The notes: generated by a model not told the origin, from the sequence alone. Positions 1 to 5,852 are shown, counted from the first letter of the stretch. The stretch: DNA of 7,554 nucleotides from Fimbriimonadia bacterium (GCA_029824495.1 JALGXY010000019.1:1-7554); one strand, 5' to 3'. Translations and numbers: made by a program.

Positions 1-486
1 ATCCTGGTGGGCAGCGCCATGTTTGTCGTCGAAGAATCTGAGGTCAAAGAGATCCGGATGAGTCGGCTGTCCGAAGACGAGCAGGACGAGTACCGCCAGG
101 TGAATCAATCTTGGGCTGATGGCGACAAGACAGCGGTCAACCGAATGGTTGAGCTGCTAGACAAGGCCGATGATTATGATGCCATGCCGACTGAAGGGCT
201 GCAGATCGAAGCTGATGCCGAGCAGAACAGGCTCGTCTGGAGCGAGGCAAAAGAGCTGAGATCTAACGGCGATCTTCTCAGATTGGCCGCTTCAATCAAG
301 TGCCCCGTTGTCGCAATTCACGGCGACCATGATCCTCACCCTTACAAGCCGGTGTTCGAGCCATTGTCGGCGAATATCACAGATTTCGAGTCTCACCTGC
401 TCGAGAAGTGTGGACACACACCGTGGCGGGAAAAGCACGCTCGGGACCTGTTTTTTGGGATTCTCAGGAACCAAGTCGGAGTCTGA
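1..486 (+). CDS. alpha/beta hydrolase, C-terminal part (5' end outside window)
   Basis: The reading frame is open from the first base, so this is the last 161 codons of a longer gene. Near the window start, 'ILVGSAMF' resembles the strand that follows the nucleophile elbow in alpha/beta hydrolases. Next comes an acidic, helical stretch (about residues 15-95) of the kind found in cap domains. The sequence 'VVAIHGDHDPHP' then carries the usual position of the catalytic acid, and 'EKCGHTPWREKHARD' carries the catalytic histidine (codon at 415-417). The nucleophile itself lies outside the window. The substrate cannot be told; this family covers many esterases and lipases. The gene ends 15 nt before the thioredoxin-like gene on the same strand, so the two may be co-transcribed. 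The family call is fairly safe and the function is open. Confidence 0.8.
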   Translation: MLVGSAMFVVEESEVKEIRMSRLSEDEQDEYRQVNQSWADGDKTAVNRMVELLDKADDYDAMPTEGLQIEADAEQNRLVWSEAKELRSNGDLLRLAASIKCPVVAIHGDHDPHPYKPVFEPLSANITDFESHLLEKCGHTPWREKHARDLFFGILRNQVGV

Positions 487-501
487 CTCATAATCAACCG
501 T

Positions 502-1044
502 ATGCGAACCAAGTTCACGCTCGGCGTGCTGCTTGCTCTCGCTGCAGTTTCTGGCATGGCCGCTGAAAAAGCGACTGCCGATCAGCTTATGGAGAAAGCC
601 CAAGCGACTGCAGCCAAGCAGAACAAGAGCATTTTTGTTAAGTTCGATGCCTCCTGGTGAGGCTGGTGCAAGCATCTCGATAAGTTTATCGAGGACAAGA
701 AGGTCAAGCCGATCATGGCCAAGTACTTCGTCAAGGTGCCGATGATCATCGGAGAGCGCGGCAGCAAAGCTGACCTGAACACTCCCGGCGGCGACAAGTG
801 GTTAAAGAAGCTGAACGGTGAACAGCAGGGGCTTCCCTATTTCGGGTTCTTCAGTGCGAAAGGCAAAGTTCTTGGCACGGCAAAGCGTCCTGACAAGGAC
901 GGCAAGATCGGCCGAAACATCGGCCACCCGGTCCGGCCGCCTGAAGTGGCCTACTTTATGACCCTGGTGCGGAAGGCCGCACCAAAGATGACCGACAAAG
1001 AAGCCAAAGTTCTGAGCGATTACCTGAATAATCAGAAGATCTGA
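502..1044 (+). CDS. secreted thioredoxin-fold protein, probable selenoprotein with UGWC active site (in-frame TGA 658-660 = Sec53)
   Basis: The frame from ATG 502 to the TGA at 1042-1044 is open except for one TGA at 658-660, giving 180 residues if that codon is read. Residues 1-21 form a classical signal peptide (MRTK, hydrophobic core, SGMAA), so the protein should act outside the cytoplasmic membrane. The text around the TGA is 'FVKFDASW-TGA-GWCKHLDKF', the standard thioredoxin active site with TGA replacing the first, attacking cysteine; the resolving cysteine C56 is kept. A cis-proline candidate lies in 'GLPYFGFF' (P112), followed by 'AKGKVLGT', again as in thioredoxin folds. The perfect hairpin at 676-693 fits a bacterial SECIS. 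Selenocysteine in place of the first CxxC cysteine is known in other Sec-containing thioredoxin-like proteins. The alternative is a TGC/TGT nonsense mutation in a pseudogene, but both flanks stay open and thioredoxin-like, and the hairpin would then be coincidence. No clear Shine-Dalgarno sequence precedes ATG 502; the signal peptide decides the start. Substrate unknown. Confidence 0.82.
658..710 (+). promoter_or_regulatory. candidate bacterial SECIS element
   Basis: Just after the TGA (658-660), CTCGATAAGTTTATCGAG at 676-693 is a perfect inverted repeat. With a four-base loop (AGUU, 683-686) it has a 7-bp stem; U675 and G694 can add a wobble pair. The loop begins 22 nt after the TGA and has G as its second base (G684) followed by U. 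This fits the bacterial SECIS pattern as I know it: hairpin within about 16-37 nt of the UGA, G in the first two loop bases. A weaker lower stem pairs 661-664 (GGCU) with 707-710 (AGCC), which would place the UGA at the foot of the structure, as in E. coli fdhF. This is inferred from pairing only. Confidence 0.7.
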
Positions 1045-1050
1045 TCGATT

Positions 1051-1087
1051 CAAAGATGGCCGGACTGCAACAGTCCGGCCATCTTTG
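1051..1087. terminator. hairpin terminator, probably bidirectional
   Basis: Bases 1051-1067 pair perfectly with 1071-1087 around a CAA loop, giving a 17-bp stem with a GC-rich core (GGCCGGACTG). The A/T-rich foot supplies short U runs on both strands, though neither has a long U tract. It lies 6 nt after the stop of the thioredoxin-like gene and 2 nt beyond the stop of the convergent membrane protein gene, so it can serve both transcripts. Confidence 0.85.
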
Positions 1088-1089
1088 TG

Positions 1090-1818
1090 TCAAATCGGAG
1101 CTGAGACGAAACCGATCGTGCCTAAGAGCAGCACCACAGCGAGGAAGGTCAATCCTGGCTCTGCCCGATCGAGTTCAGCCTGGTCGAGTCGCTTGCCCAA
1201 CACTATTCCCATAAACAGACTCGAGACGAGCCAGCCGACAGGGGCAAGAACATGAATGCCCGAACCGAATAATGGCTCCAAACTCCATCCCCACCAGTTC
1301 ACGTGGTTCAAGGAGGGTTCAACCGCAGCCGCGGCAACCCCAACTAAGATCGATGAGGCGACTAGAGCTGAGCTGTTTGTCATCCAGCGCCGGCAGGCCA
1401 TCAGGCTTGATCCGACCAGGATCGGCAGAGTCAGCCACAGAACGACCGAAAACCAGCCGCCTCCAACTTTAAGGCCCGGCTGCCAATCTGGATCGGGGAC
1501 CATTCCAAACATGGGATAACCCACAAAGACCTGGACCAGCCAGATCGCCAGGCTCATCAAGAGAAGGAGCACCGCGGTTCCGAGAGAGCGCCGGTCGGTC
1601 TGAGCCTGCTCCACGACACGATAGAGCCCGAAACCGCCAATAAGCAGGAGCAGCGGGCAGATGATCTGGGCTGCACGAACCGCATCTAGCCCGACTTCCC
1701 GAGCCATGTAGAGCCCAGCAAGCGCTGCTGCGGTCGCGTAGAGAAGAAGCTTTGTCGAACCGACAGTGTTGTTGTGGCGAAATCGTGGGGTCTGTGTCTC
1801 CCACGACCGGGATCGCAT
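1090..1818 (-). CDS. seven-helix membrane protein, possibly CruF/DUF422-like (carotenoid biosynthesis)
   Basis: The 242-residue protein has about seven hydrophobic segments, roughly at 23-40, 50-70, 80-105, 120-142, 150-167, 188-208 and 222-240, so it is an integral membrane protein. Three spots recall the CruF/DUF422 carotenoid family: 'GGWFSVVLWLTLP' where the family has a G-P-hydrophobic-W segment, 'AVEPSLNHVNWWGW' where it has a D-P...W-W motif, and 'GIHVLAPVGWLVSSLF' where it has a G-P-N-GW segment. CruF hydrates carotenoid psi ends, but no other carotenoid gene is nearby and the match is a recollection of a motif pattern, so the function is tentative. The ATG at 1818 gives a polar 22-residue N-terminus; a GTG at codon 19 (1764) is an alternative start closer to the first helix. 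It converges on the terminator at 1051-1087. Confidence 0.6.
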   Translation of the reverse strand: MRSRSWETQTPRFRHNNTVGSTKLLLYATAAALAGLYMAREVGLDAVRAAQIICPLLLLIGGFGLYRVVEQAQTDRRSLGTAVLLLLMSLAIWLVQVFVGYPMFGMVPDPDWQPGLKVGGGWFSVVLWLTLPILVGSSLMACRRWMTNSSALVASSILVGVAAAAVEPSLNHVNWWGWSLEPLFGSGIHVLAPVGWLVSSLFMGIVLGKRLDQAELDRAEPGLTFLAVVLLLGTIGFVSAPI

Positions 1819-1837
1819 TCATCCAGTCTGACCCAAC

Positions 1838-1881
1838 GGGCCCAACGTTTGCGAGGGCTGCAGCAGACTCGGGCCCACGTT
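1838..1881. repeat. short imperfect direct repeat upstream of the membrane protein gene
   Basis: GGGCCCAACGTT (1838-1849) and GGGCCCACGTT (1871-1881) are near-identical, with starts 33 nt apart, in the 91-nt gap between the minus-strand membrane gene and tRNA-Ser. Each begins with the palindrome GGGCCC. They could be a paired protein-binding site; nothing else supports this. Confidence 0.3.
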
Positions 1882-1892
1882 CCGACAATGGG

Positions 1893-1900
1893 TAATATTA
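1893..1900. promoter_or_regulatory. possible -10 element, readable on both strands
   Basis: TAATATTA is a palindrome and gives a TAATAT -10-like hexamer on each strand. On the plus strand it ends about 10 nt before the tRNA-Ser 5' end, a natural place for a stable RNA promoter. On the minus strand it lies about 75 nt upstream of the membrane protein start. No good -35 hexamer is seen for either direction. Confidence 0.4.
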
Positions 1901-1909
1901 GAAGCCCGC

Positions 1910-2001
1910 GGACAGATGGCCGAGCGGCTTAAGGCGCCCGCCTGCTAAGCGGGTTGGGGGCGATAGCCCCCTCCAGGGTTCGAATCCCTGTCTGTCCGCC
2001 A
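1910..2001 (+). tRNA. serX: tRNA-Ser (anticodon GCU)
   Basis: A full cloverleaf can be drawn. Acceptor GGACAGA (1910-1916) pairs with TCTGTCC (1991-1997), with discriminator G1998, usual for serine tRNAs, and an encoded CCA (1999-2001). The anticodon stem CCCGC/GCGGG encloses the loop CTGCTAA with anticodon GCT at 1944-1946, reading AGC/AGU. The long variable arm (GGGGGC...GCCCCC region, 1956-1971) marks a class II tRNA. The T arm is CAGGG-TTCGAAT-CCCTG (1974-1990). It is an ordinary serine tRNA and not tRNA-Sec, which would need UCA. The symbol is only a generic serine tRNA label. Confidence 0.97.
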
Positions 2002-2011
2002 GAAGTTTGTT

Positions 2012-2974
2012 TTGAACCTGAAGCCAACCCTTCTCGTTCTCAGTGCAGCTTTGCCGCTTGCGGCACAGGCTCACACACTTGACGAATATCTCGCTCTACG
2101 CAAAGAGCACGGAGTCGTTCAAGCATCCAGCCCGATTTTGATGTTGAAAAACCCTCTCGGAGGGGAGATCAATGTCCGGGCTGAGAAGGTCCCTGACTGG
2201 ATTTCAAACAGCAGCGTTCGGATGCTGATTTCGGCAAGAAAATCATCCGAATTCTCCTCTGTTGAAGCTGATCTCATCGCGGCAGTCTCTGAGTTTTCAA
2301 TTCAAAAATGGGAGCGGGAGCAGAATGCCGCCGCGGCCGCCAAGAGAGCACTTGAGGCTAAACAGAGGGCAAAGCCGACCACATCCCGCAGCGGAAGCCG
2401 AACAACGACTGCAGCCTTTAAGCCGATAACAGGACCGATCGGAAAAGCAGCCAGGCAGCTTTCGCCCGAATATGTAGCGCTGGTTCCCTCTTACACCGCC
2501 TTCATCAAAGGTCGAAACAAAAAGCTGAGCCAGGCAGATGCCCAAGCGATGGCGGAGACAATTTTGGCGCTCAGCGCCTACTACGGGGTCGATCCGCGTC
2601 TGATCGTCTCACTCATTCTAGTTGAGTCCGGATTCGATCCGAAGGCCCGCAGCCATGTCGGCGCCCAAGGCTTGGGACAGTTGATGCCAGGAACAGCGAA
2701 GGGCCTGGGAGTCAGCGATGCCTACAATGCTGAGCAGAATCTGTTCGGAACGATCAAGCTGGTCCGTAAGCACATGGACAAGTACACCAAACAGACCGGT
2801 GATCCGTATGAGGCTGTTGTGCTGACGCTGGCAGCCTACAACGCAGGTGCAGGGGCGGTCAAGCGGCACGGCGGAGTCCCTCCCTACAAAGAGACCAAGA
2901 ATCACATCAAGAAAGTGATGGCGGTCTACGAGCAGCTGACCGCTGGTGATCAGCCGCCGAACAGGTCCATCTGA
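2012..2974 (+). CDS. secreted lytic transglycosylase, SLT domain
   Basis: The 320-residue protein starts at TTG 2012, because the signal peptide (NLKPTLLVLSAALPLAAQA, cleavage before HTLDEY) begins there and no room exists upstream. Residues 21-150 are poorly recognisable and include an alanine- and lysine-rich, probably helical linker (about 110-135) followed by a Ser/Thr/Arg-rich stretch. The catalytic SLT domain covers about 175-305: 'YYGVDPRLIVSLILVESGFDP' (written here to show E205, the general acid), 'GAQGLGQLMPGTA' and 'LAAYNAGAGAV'. Such enzymes cleave the MurNAc-GlcNAc bond of peptidoglycan to form 1,6-anhydroMurNAc ends. Translation begins only 10 nt after the tRNA-Ser CCA. Its 3' end overlaps the convergent DUF488 gene by 25 nt. 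The MltC/MltE/Slt subfamily cannot be assigned safely. Confidence 0.9.
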   Translation: MNLKPTLLVLSAALPLAAQAHTLDEYLALRKEHGVVQASSPILMLKNPLGGEINVRAEKVPDWISNSSVRMLISARKSSEFSSVEADLIAAVSEFSIQKWEREQNAAAAAKRALEAKQRAKPTTSRSGSRTTTAAFKPITGPIGKAARQLSPEYVALVPSYTAFIKGRNKKLSQADAQAMAETILALSAYYGVDPRLIVSLILVESGFDPKARSHVGAQGLGQLMPGTAKGLGVSDAYNAEQNLFGTIKLVRKHMDKYTKQTGDPYEAVVLTLAAYNAGAGAVKRHGGVPPYKETKNHIKKVMAVYEQLTAGDQPPNRSI

Positions 2975-3453
2975 CCACCTGTTTCTCTCTCCAAGGCGTC
3001 GTCCTGCGTCAGAACTCTGCCCTCTTCATCGATGTGATGCACCGTGCAGTCGCGTGCCATCAGCTCCGGGCCGAGCAGTGTGCCCCGGTGACAGCGCATC
3101 GGCTTTTCACAGCCACAAAGCAGGCAGACCGTTTCGGCTTTTGACCACTCAATTACCTGAGCCATCCCAGAGCGGAATTCGCCCGATTTGGCGATCTTCT
3201 TGAAATCGGGCTGACCATTGGTCTGGAGCTCGGGATCGGATGGCTTCCCCCCAAGCTGAAGGCCCATAAAGGTGTATTTAATGCCGGCCTCTTCACACAA
3301 TCGATCGATTCTGGGGCGGCGAAAATCCTCTTGGTGCTTCGAGAACGGATTCGATCTGACATCGACGAGACGATCGACTCGCTGAACTTGAATTCGTCGC
3401 TTCAAGCCCTCAAAATCATCTTGACCGTATCCTGCTGTCAAAATAACTGGCAT
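2950..3453 (-). CDS. DUF488 family protein with C-terminal sliding-clamp-like motif
   Basis: The 167-residue length and the blocks 'ILTAGYG', 'VDRLVDVRSNPFSKH', 'YTFMGLQLGGKP' and 'VCLLCGCEKPMRCHRGTLLG' are typical of DUF488, a widespread small family of unknown biochemical function. The cysteine- and histidine-containing block near residue 110-130 is conserved in the family and may bind metal or nucleic acid; this is not proven. The last residues are QMDLFGG (161-167), matching the bacterial beta-clamp binding pattern QL[SD]LF at the kind of exposed tail where such motifs work, which hints at a DNA replication or repair role. The gene converges on the lytic transglycosylase with a 25-nt overlap and is divergent from the M23 peptidase gene 87 nt away. 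Confidence 0.88.
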   Translation of the reverse strand: MPVILTAGYGQDDFEGLKRRIQVQRVDRLVDVRSNPFSKHQEDFRRPRIDRLCEEAGIKYTFMGLQLGGKPSDPELQTNGQPDFKKIAKSGEFRSGMAQVIEWSKAETVCLLCGCEKPMRCHRGTLLGPELMARDCTVHHIDEEGRVLTQDDALERETGGQMDLFGG

Positions 3454-3463
3454 CCGTTAAGTT

Positions 3464-3474
3464 GTGACGGTCAC
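3464..3474. promoter_or_regulatory. short inverted repeat between divergent genes
   Basis: GTGAC-G-GTCAC is a perfect 5-bp dyad with a one-base spacer, 10 nt upstream of the DUF488 start and 66 nt upstream of the M23 start. Its place between divergent genes suits an operator, but a dyad this short can be chance. Confidence 0.25.
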
Positions 3475-3522
3475 CCTCTAAGGAAGGTGCCCAAATCGAC
3501 CGTCAATTCAGGAAGAAGAGAC

Positions 3523-3530
3523 GAGGAGGA
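3523..3530 (+). promoter_or_regulatory. ribosome binding site that decides the M23 peptidase start
   Basis: GAGGAGGA lies 10 nt before ATG 3541, with a second purine run (GGGAAGA) directly before the start. This, with the hydrophobic N-terminus that follows, selects ATG 3541 over the longer frame from 3331, which would run through the opposite-strand DUF488 gene. Confidence 0.7.
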
Positions 3531-3540
3531 TCAGGGAAGA

Positions 3541-4680
3541 ATGACTGCAATTTTAGCTGCAGCGGCCTTGGCCACAGGGCTGCCGACACAGGGTGAGCTG
3601 CTCTTGAAAGGCCGGATCATCGAGATCCGACCTGAAATGCGGCTGGTTATTGCGGAGACCGATTCGATCATCGACAGCGAAGGTGCAGAGGTCTTTGCTG
3701 ACCGCCCTGAAGTCTGCGCCGTCAAGATCCCAGATTGGGGCAGCATCCGCTCTCAAGGCTCCCTTTCTGCCTGGATGAGGCTGGAGGATCTCAGCGTCAA
3801 TGACCCTCTATCTGCCTACATTCACGCAGACCAGAAGTCGGCCTACGAGCCGTTCGAGTTGGCTCAAATTGATGTGCCGAATCAGAACCCGTCCTTCAAT
3901 CCAGCCGATGCAAAAGTCGCTCGGGATCGCGTCTGCGGTGAATCGACCATCGTGCCGCTGGTCTTCCCTGTCTCTGGCAAGGTGCGGTACTCCGACACGT
4001 TCTTGGCGCCCAGAGGCGGCGGCAAGAGGCGTCACCATGGCCAGGATCTGATGGCTGAAAAGATGACTCCCCTTGTTGCAGCCTTTGACGGAGTCGTCAC
4101 GCTGAGATTCACAAAGAAGAAGAATTCCCACAATTGGCTGACCCTGAAAGGCGACGGGGGCTGGAGTGCTCGGTACATGCACCTGAACAACGACACTCCT
4201 GGCACAGATGACGGACTCGCGCCGCTTGATCAGGCGTTCGCCCCGGGGCTTAGTTCGGGAGATCGAGTTCGCGCGGGTCAGATAATCGGCTATGTCGGCG
4301 ATTCGGGCAATGCCGAGAACACTGGTCCGCATCTTCACTTCGAACTCTGGAACGAAGAGCTCAACGCCGTCTTCAACGCCTATCCTTCACTCAAGAAAGC
4401 CCATGAGAGCAAAACGGAGCTCCAGCCCCTGCCCGACTGGTCAGCCGATGAGGGGGAGATGAGGGTGGATGGCCTTCTGCAGGCATTTGATGGTGAGACT
4501 CTCAGCATTCAGAAGCCGAGCGGCGAATCACTAACTCTCAAGGTGAGCGGTACGGCGCTCAATCGTTGGAGCCGATCAAGACTGGTTCTCGCAGCACGCG
4601 AGGACTTTCAGGCTGGGCGACAGGTGATTGTCATGGCCAAAAATGACCAGGCTATGCAGGTTGTAATCTTCGACAACTAA
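3541..4680 (+). CDS. secreted M23 (LytM-type) metallopeptidase
   Basis: The 379-residue protein starts with a short hydrophobic segment (TAILAAAALATGLP) that may be a signal peptide or membrane anchor. Residues 20-140 form an unrecognised, probably beta-rich N-terminal domain. The M23 domain spans about 140-285 with all zinc and catalytic motifs: H165-x-G-x-D169 ('HHGQD'), 'ARYMHLN' (H214) and H264-L-H266 ('HLHFEL'). M23 enzymes cut peptide cross-links or bridges in peptidoglycan. Residues 300-379 form a further domain of unknown role, with strand-like segments ('GLLQAFDGETLSI', 'RQVIVMAKND'). With intact motifs it should be an active enzyme rather than an EnvC/NlpD-like activator that lacks ligands. 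It overlaps the convergent A-type carrier gene by 4 nt at the stop codons. Confidence 0.9.
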   Translation: MTAILAAAALATGLPTQGELLLKGRIIEIRPEMRLVIAETDSIIDSEGAEVFADRPEVCAVKIPDWGSIRSQGSLSAWMRLEDLSVNDPLSAYIHADQKSAYEPFELAQIDVPNQNPSFNPADAKVARDRVCGESTIVPLVFPVSGKVRYSDTFLAPRGGGKRRHHGQDLMAEKMTPLVAAFDGVVTLRFTKKKNSHNWLTLKGDGGWSARYMHLNNDTPGTDDGLAPLDQAFAPGLSSGDRVRAGQIIGYVGDSGNAENTGPHLHFELWNEELNAVFNAYPSLKKAHESKTELQPLPDWSADEGEMRVDGLLQAFDGETLSIQKPSGESLTLKVSGTALNRWSRSRLVLAAREDFQAGRQVIVMAKNDQAMQVVIFDN

Positions 4681-5033
4681 CCGGCTTTTTTGGGCTTAGG
4701 AGTAAAGCTTGTCCCGCAGCCGCATGAACGCTCCGCGTTCGGATTGTTGAACTGAAAACCGCCGCCGATGAGGTTGCCGGTCCAGACTAGGCTGGAGCCC
4801 TTCAAGTAAAGCGCCGATTTCGCATCGCAGACGATTTTGAGCCCCCCTTTCTCGTAGACCAGATCATGCGGCTTCATCTGCTCTTCCAGCTTGATCACAT
4901 ATTCAAGCCCAGAGCAGCCACCGCCTTTGATTCCGATTCTCAAAAAGGTCTCGTCACCGCCGCGCCGTTCGAGCAGGTTGAGCGCCTGCTTGGCCGCTTC
5001 TTCAGTGACTTCGACGGGAAAATCGGTGCTCAT
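4677..5033 (-). CDS. A-type iron-sulfur carrier (IscA/SufA/ErpA family)
   Basis: The 118-residue protein has the three cysteines of the family: C40 in 'KGGGCSGLEY', and C104 and C106 in 'SCGCGTSF', with the normal C-x63-C-x-C spacing. These proteins accept Fe-S clusters from the scaffold and pass them to target apoproteins. It is the last gene of the suf operon, 14 nt after rrf2, and its stop overlaps that of the convergent M23 gene. The lysine- and proline-rich tail after the last cysteine (TPKPKKAG) is a little longer than usual. Whether SufA-like or ErpA-like cannot be said from the sequence; the operon favours a SufA role. Confidence 0.93.
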   Translation of the reverse strand: MSTDFPVEVTEEAAKQALNLLERRGGDETFLRIGIKGGGCSGLEYVIKLEEQMKPHDLVYEKGGLKIVCDAKSALYLKGSSLVWTGNLIGGGFQFNNPNAERSCGCGTSFTPKPKKAG

Positions 5034-5047
5034 AACAGTGCCTTTTG

Positions 5048-5497
5048 TCAGCCGACTTTGATCGGCACAACAGGAGCAGGGACGTCGCTGTTCAGCAGAT
5101 CAGCCAGCGTCAATCGACCAACAACTGTATCGACAGATGCCTGAATGATCGACCAGAGAGGCTTGACGCGGCACTCTGATGTGTGAACACACTCTGACTC
5201 CATGCCGGAGTGTCGGCCACAGAATTCGTCGTGGTAGAGCCGACCACCGAGGTCTTCAAGGAGATCCTTGAGTGAGACTTGATCAGGGGACTTTGCTAGT
5301 CGATATCCGCCCATCTGGCCACGCGTACTCTCGACGTAGCCGCCTTTGCGAAGAATCGACATCAGCTTCGCGACATGCGAAGATGAGAGGCCTTCCTTTT
5401 GAGATATCTCTGGAATCGTGATTGACTGACCCTCTTCAAGGTCTGCAATTGTGAGAAGGCACCGGATTCCGTACTCTTCTTGCGTGCTGAACTTCAT
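5048..5497 (-). CDS. Rrf2 family transcriptional regulator, likely Fe-S sensing
   Basis: The 149-residue protein begins 'MKFSTQEEYGIRCLL', the usual Rrf2 start, so ATG 5497 is preferred over the TTG at 5512. A winged helix covers about 1-75 ('ITIPEISQKEGLSSSHVAKLMSILRKGGYV' region, with recognition helix near 37-50, and wing 'RGQMGGYRL'). Three cysteines, C93, C103 and C109 ('CGRHSGMESECVHTSEC'), sit where IscR-type regulators hold a 2Fe-2S cluster. By analogy it should sense cluster status and regulate the suf operon in which it lies, though which promoter it binds is not visible here. It starts one base after the sufT stop codon, so translation is probably coupled. Confidence 0.9.
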   Translation of the reverse strand: MKFSTQEEYGIRCLLTIADLEEGQSITIPEISQKEGLSSSHVAKLMSILRKGGYVESTRGQMGGYRLAKSPDQVSLKDLLEDLGGRLYHDEFCGRHSGMESECVHTSECRVKPLWSIIQASVDTVVGRLTLADLLNSDVPAPVVPIKVG

Positions 5498-5498
5498 C

Positions 5499-5852
5499 TT
5501 AAAACAGCCCAAGCTCCAATCTGATGTGCTCTGGAATTCTATCGATGGTGAAAGGTGGATCCCAGACCAGATCGAGCGATGTCGAGTTGACTCCGGAAAC
5601 AGAACCGGCCGCCATTTCGATCTCTCCTGGCAGAATACCGGCCACAGGGCAGTTCGGCGACGTCAGAGTCATTGTGACGTGCACATGCGCCACCTCAGAA
5701 ACTTCAATGTTGTAGATCAGGCCGAGGTCGTAGACGTTGACCGGCAGCTCCGGATCATAGACAGTGCGGATCGCTTCGATCACTTCGCCTTCAAGCAGAG
5801 ATCGCTCGATCGTATTGAGCGTCTTGGTGGGGGATTCTGCTTTCTCAGGCAT
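5499..5852 (-). CDS. sufT: SufT, MIP18/DUF59 family Fe-S maturation factor
   Basis: With the ATG at 5852 the product is 117 residues. It carries the family signature 'YDPELPVNVYDLGLIYNI' (32-49), the 'TSPNCPVA' block with the conserved cysteine C68, and 'DLVWDPPF', where the family usually has DPPW. SufT-type proteins help mature Fe-S proteins, especially under high demand, and are related to the eukaryotic MIP18/CIA2 family. The start was chosen because GGAGGG (5863-5858) lies 5 nt before it and it overlaps the sufU end by only 8 nt; the longer start at 5870 adds six residues that add nothing recognisable. It sits between sufU and rrf2. Confidence 0.9.
   Translation of the reverse strand: MPEKAESPTKTLNTIERSLLEGEVIEAIRTVYDPELPVNVYDLGLIYNIEVSEVAHVHVTMTLTSPNCPVAGILPGEIEMAAGSVSGVNSTSLDLVWDPPFTIDRIPEHIRLELGLF

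Noticed and set aside
715..1044. Separate 109-residue gene starting at ATG 715
   Set aside because: It is in frame with the longer gene from 502, lacks a signal peptide and a redox motif, and begins in the middle of a thioredoxin fold. It is the part left when the TGA at 658 is read as stop.
502..1044. Pseudogene caused by a nonsense mutation
   Set aside because: TGC to TGA is a single step, so this cannot be fully excluded. The exact active-site position, the hairpin behind it, and the lack of any other defect in the frame make recoding the better reading.
1469..1888. 139-residue minus-strand frame and other overlapping frames
   Set aside because: It is antisense-frame shadow of the membrane protein gene, with no recognisable domain; the membrane protein frame has clear hydrophobic helices.
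1910..2001. tRNA-Sec (selC), which also has a long variable arm
   Set aside because: The anticodon is GCT and the acceptor stem has 7 bp with discriminator G, as in ordinary tRNA-Ser; tRNA-Sec would have TCA and a longer acceptor stem.
3331..3540. N-terminal extension of the M23 gene from 3331
   Set aside because: It runs antisense through the DUF488 start region, has no signal peptide at its front, and a good ribosome site precedes ATG 3541.
5498..5512. Upstream TTG start of the Rrf2 gene
   Set aside because: The added residues precede the conserved Rrf2 start MKFS and overlap the sufT end; ATG 5497 fits the family.
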